7,106 bases of DNA from Thermoplasmata archaeon. GTDB taxonomy: Archaea; Thermoplasmatota; Thermoplasmata; B31-G17. Shown here piece after piece: positions 5,892-7,106 of this stretch (positions are counted from its first letter, which is position 1; each line of letters begins with the position of its first letter). Position numbers and translations under genes: made by a program. Location of the stretch: assembly GCA_003649915.1 (NCBI GenBank), contig QMTG01000057.1, positions 1 to 7,106 of the forward strand, in the 5' to 3' direction. The notes beneath the pieces were generated by a model. That model saw only the letters and a list, made by a program, of their open reading frames with translations, was not told the DNA's origin and did no database searches.

Positions 5892-6711
5892 ATGTATTTG
5901 ACGCAAAGTTTCGTATACGCGATGATTAATTACACAAAAATAATGTGGCTTCCAACGCTTGTAGGCATTCTAGTTGGTGGCGTCATAGACTATTTCGTTC
6001 CAGATGTGTACATTGTGAAGTGTCTTGCCTCACATAATAAAAGGACTATACTTCATGCTATCGGTCTAGGTTTTCTATCATCTGCATGCTCTCATGGCAT
6101 ACTCGCAATTTCCATGGCTCTTTACAAAAAAAGCACATCTACACCCGTCAGTTATTGCATTCCTTCTTGCCTCTCCATGGGCAAACCTTCCGATAACCCT
6201 GATACTTATAGGCTTATTCGGTGTTAAGGGCTTAATATTCATACTATCTGCAATGCTCATAGCGCTGGTAACTGATGTAATATACCAGATGCTTGATAAA
6301 AGCGGTTTTGTGAAGTGCAATGTCCATAATTGGTAAGAACAAAGACTACATCACCATAATCATGCGGAGCACAGCAGGAGTGCATCTAAGTTCAATGGAT
6401 TCCGAGTAATACATGATGTTATGAAAAGTTCCTGGCAACTGGCTAATATGATTATCTTGTAGATAGTAATAGGTATAATCTTAGCCTCTGCTGCAAGAGC
6501 ATACATTCCAAGGCAGCTTTTTCATCCAATACATGGGACCCACATACACGAGTATTTTTGCCACACTAGTATTCGCCACAATTCTTGATGTGTGCTCGGA
6601 GAGTACAGCACCTTAGCGTTTGAATTTTCCAGGCAAATAGGTGCGCTGGGAAACGCCTCTGTGTTTCTAATGGCGGGCGTAGCAACGGTTTATACAGAGA
6701 TTGGAATATAG
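5892..6711 (+). pseudogene. Decayed permease, ArsP_1/DUF318 family
   Basis: Pieces of one membrane permease are scattered over changing frames in correct order. Frame 3 runs from 5892 to about 6131 (VGILVGGVIDYF, GLGFLSSACSHGILAI). Frame 1 runs from 6133 to about 6519 (FLLASPWANLP, a His-rich linker HHHNH, then SSWQLANM and ASAARAYIPRQL). Frame 2 runs to about 6612 (YMGPTYTSIFATLVFA, ILDVCSE), and frame 1 again from 6613 to a TAG at 6709-6711 (LAFEFSRQIGALGN, VFLMAGVATVYTEIGI). The two halves repeat the same design, a Cys-centred loop after a hydrophobic span, as in ArsP_1/DUF318 permeases. Lesions are one extra base in the A7 run (6126-6132), in-frame TAA (6334-6336), in-frame TAG (6460-6462, probably a former TGG), one extra T in the T5 run (6518-6522), and one missing T near 6613. 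About 270 codons can be rebuilt. The frame is open upstream to the TAA at 5838, so the original start may lie before 5892. The former substrate is not determinable. It may be divergently promoted from the sirtuin region. Confidence 0.85.
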
Positions 6712-6769
6712 GTTCAAATATTGGAAAAAGGCAGCAATAATGCTTTATATTCTAAAATTGTGTGGTGCC

Positions 6770-6774
6770 AAAAA
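6770..6774 (-). terminator. T-tract terminator of the tRNA gene
   Basis: Four bases past the discriminator base the minus strand carries TTTTT. This is a simple archaeal T-run stop, suitable for a short tRNA transcript. Confidence 0.45.
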
Positions 6775-6778
6775 GATA

Positions 6779-6852
6779 CGGGCCCGGTGGGATTCGAACC
6801 CACGACCAACAGGTTAAGAGCCTGCCGCTCCACCTAGCTGAGCTACGGGCCC
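6779..6852 (-). tRNA. trnK: tRNA-Lys (anticodon CTT)
   Basis: A complete 74-base cloverleaf on the minus strand. The acceptor stem is GGGCCCG (6846-6852) paired with CGGGCCC (6780-6786), with discriminator G at 6779. The D stem is GCTC/GAGC around AGCTAGGTG. The anticodon stem is GCAGG/CCTGT (one G-U pair) around loop CTCTTAA, giving anticodon CTT, which reads the lysine codon AAG. The T arm is GTGGG/CCCAC around TTCGAAT. There is no intron, and CCA is not encoded, so it is added after transcription. The 3' end faces the permease relic and has no repeated copy of its tail there, so I see no sign of integration at this tRNA within the window. Confidence 0.97.
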
Positions 6853-6880
6853 TTACTGTTCCGTTGATGAATATGCACAA

Positions 6881-6890
6881 TGTATATTAT
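6881..6890 (-). promoter_or_regulatory. TATA box of the tRNA-Lys gene
   Basis: The minus strand reads ATAATATACA here, centred about 33 bases before the 5' end of the mature tRNA (6852). With standard archaeal spacing transcription begins near 6858, leaving a leader of a few bases for RNase P to remove. Confidence 0.65.
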
Positions 6891-7003
6891 GGTTTTGATT
6901 ATTGTGAAGATACGCGAATAAAGGGGAGTTACAGAGGTTATACAGCCACTTATTTACAATTTATCCAAAAACGTTAAGTAAGAAACTGCAGTTTTTTCTT
7001 ATC

Positions 7004-7106
7004 ATGGGCAAAAACCCGACTACTTTGCTGATTTCATGGCTCATACTTGCTGTTGCTATCGTCATATTTGTGTATTATGTTATTATGGGTGTACTATATG
7101 TTCTAA
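7004..7106 (+). CDS. N-terminus of a possible small membrane protein, cut by the window end
   Basis: An ATG at 7004 opens a frame that runs to the window edge without a stop, 34 codons. After a short polar start (MGKNPTT) it is one long hydrophobic span (LLISWLILAVAIVIFVYYVI, residues 8-27) followed by MGVLYVL, so a membrane anchor or first transmembrane helix is likely. There is no Shine-Dalgarno site. A weak TATA-like GTTAAGTA (6973-6980) lies about 28 bases upstream, compatible with a leaderless mRNA. I do not recognise the family. The 5' flank 6891-7003 holds nothing else I can support. Confidence 0.45.
   Translation, partial: MGKNPTTLLISWLILAVAIVIFVYYVIMGVLYVL

Noticed and set aside
6460..6462. 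In-frame TAG in the permease as a possible pyrrolysine codon
   Set aside because: The same gene has another stop and three frame changes, and an intact gene in the window (4241-4879) ends in TAG, so simple decay explains it.
6762..6977. A 71-residue plus-strand ORF across the tRNA, translating GPGGIRTHDQQ
   Set aside because: This is the well-known false protein made by reading the antisense of a tRNA gene; the tRNA-Lys cloverleaf explains the sequence fully.
1..7106. CRISPR arrays, insertion sequences, toxin-antitoxin or phage-defence genes
   Set aside because: I looked for regularly spaced repeats, transposase-like frames and small gene pairs; none is visible.

Overview
The window is archaeal. 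Its promoters are AT-rich TATA boxes with purine-rich upstream (BRE-like) bases. The tRNA gene does not encode CCA, there is a DUF835 protein, and the sirtuin closely resembles the Archaeoglobus Sir2-Af1 type as I remember it. A three-gene pathway for di-myo-inositol phosphate (DIP), a heat-stress solute of marine (hyper)thermophiles, suggests a thermophilic, probably euryarchaeal-type organism. I cannot name the genus.

Layout from left to right. Positions 1-621 (+) hold the 3' part of an unrecognised but intact-looking gene. Positions 622-839 are a convergent intergenic spacer with T-rich terminator tracts and a tandem repeat that contains a perfect TATA-like palindrome. Positions 840-2081 (-) encode a DUF835 domain followed by a low-complexity linker and five TPR units; two units come from a very recent 102-bp duplication. 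Positions 2082-2353 are a divergent promoter region. Positions 2354-4879 (+) are a tight operon: inositol-1-phosphate synthase, CTP:inositol-1-phosphate cytidylyltransferase and a CDP-alcohol phosphatidyltransferase of the DIPP-synthase kind, with 4- and 14-base overlaps. Positions 4881-5795 (-) encode a class III sirtuin, ending one base from the operon. Positions 5892-6711 (+) hold a decayed permease gene of the ArsP_1/DUF318 kind with at least five lesions. Positions 6779-6852 (-) are tRNA-Lys(CTT). Positions 7004-7106 (+) may begin a small membrane protein that runs off the window.

The operon converts glucose-6-phosphate to inositol-1-phosphate, activates it to CDP-inositol, and joins that to a second inositol-1-phosphate to give phosphorylated DIP. 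Only the final phosphatase is missing from the window. In the organisms where I know this pathway best, the last two enzymes are one fused protein; here they are separate, and the gene border lies at the domain junction. I see no CRISPR array, insertion sequence or defence system. The most unusual items are the split DIP operon, the multi-lesion permease relic, the DUF835-TPR protein with its fresh repeat duplication, and the unexplained palindromic tandem repeat at 787-827.
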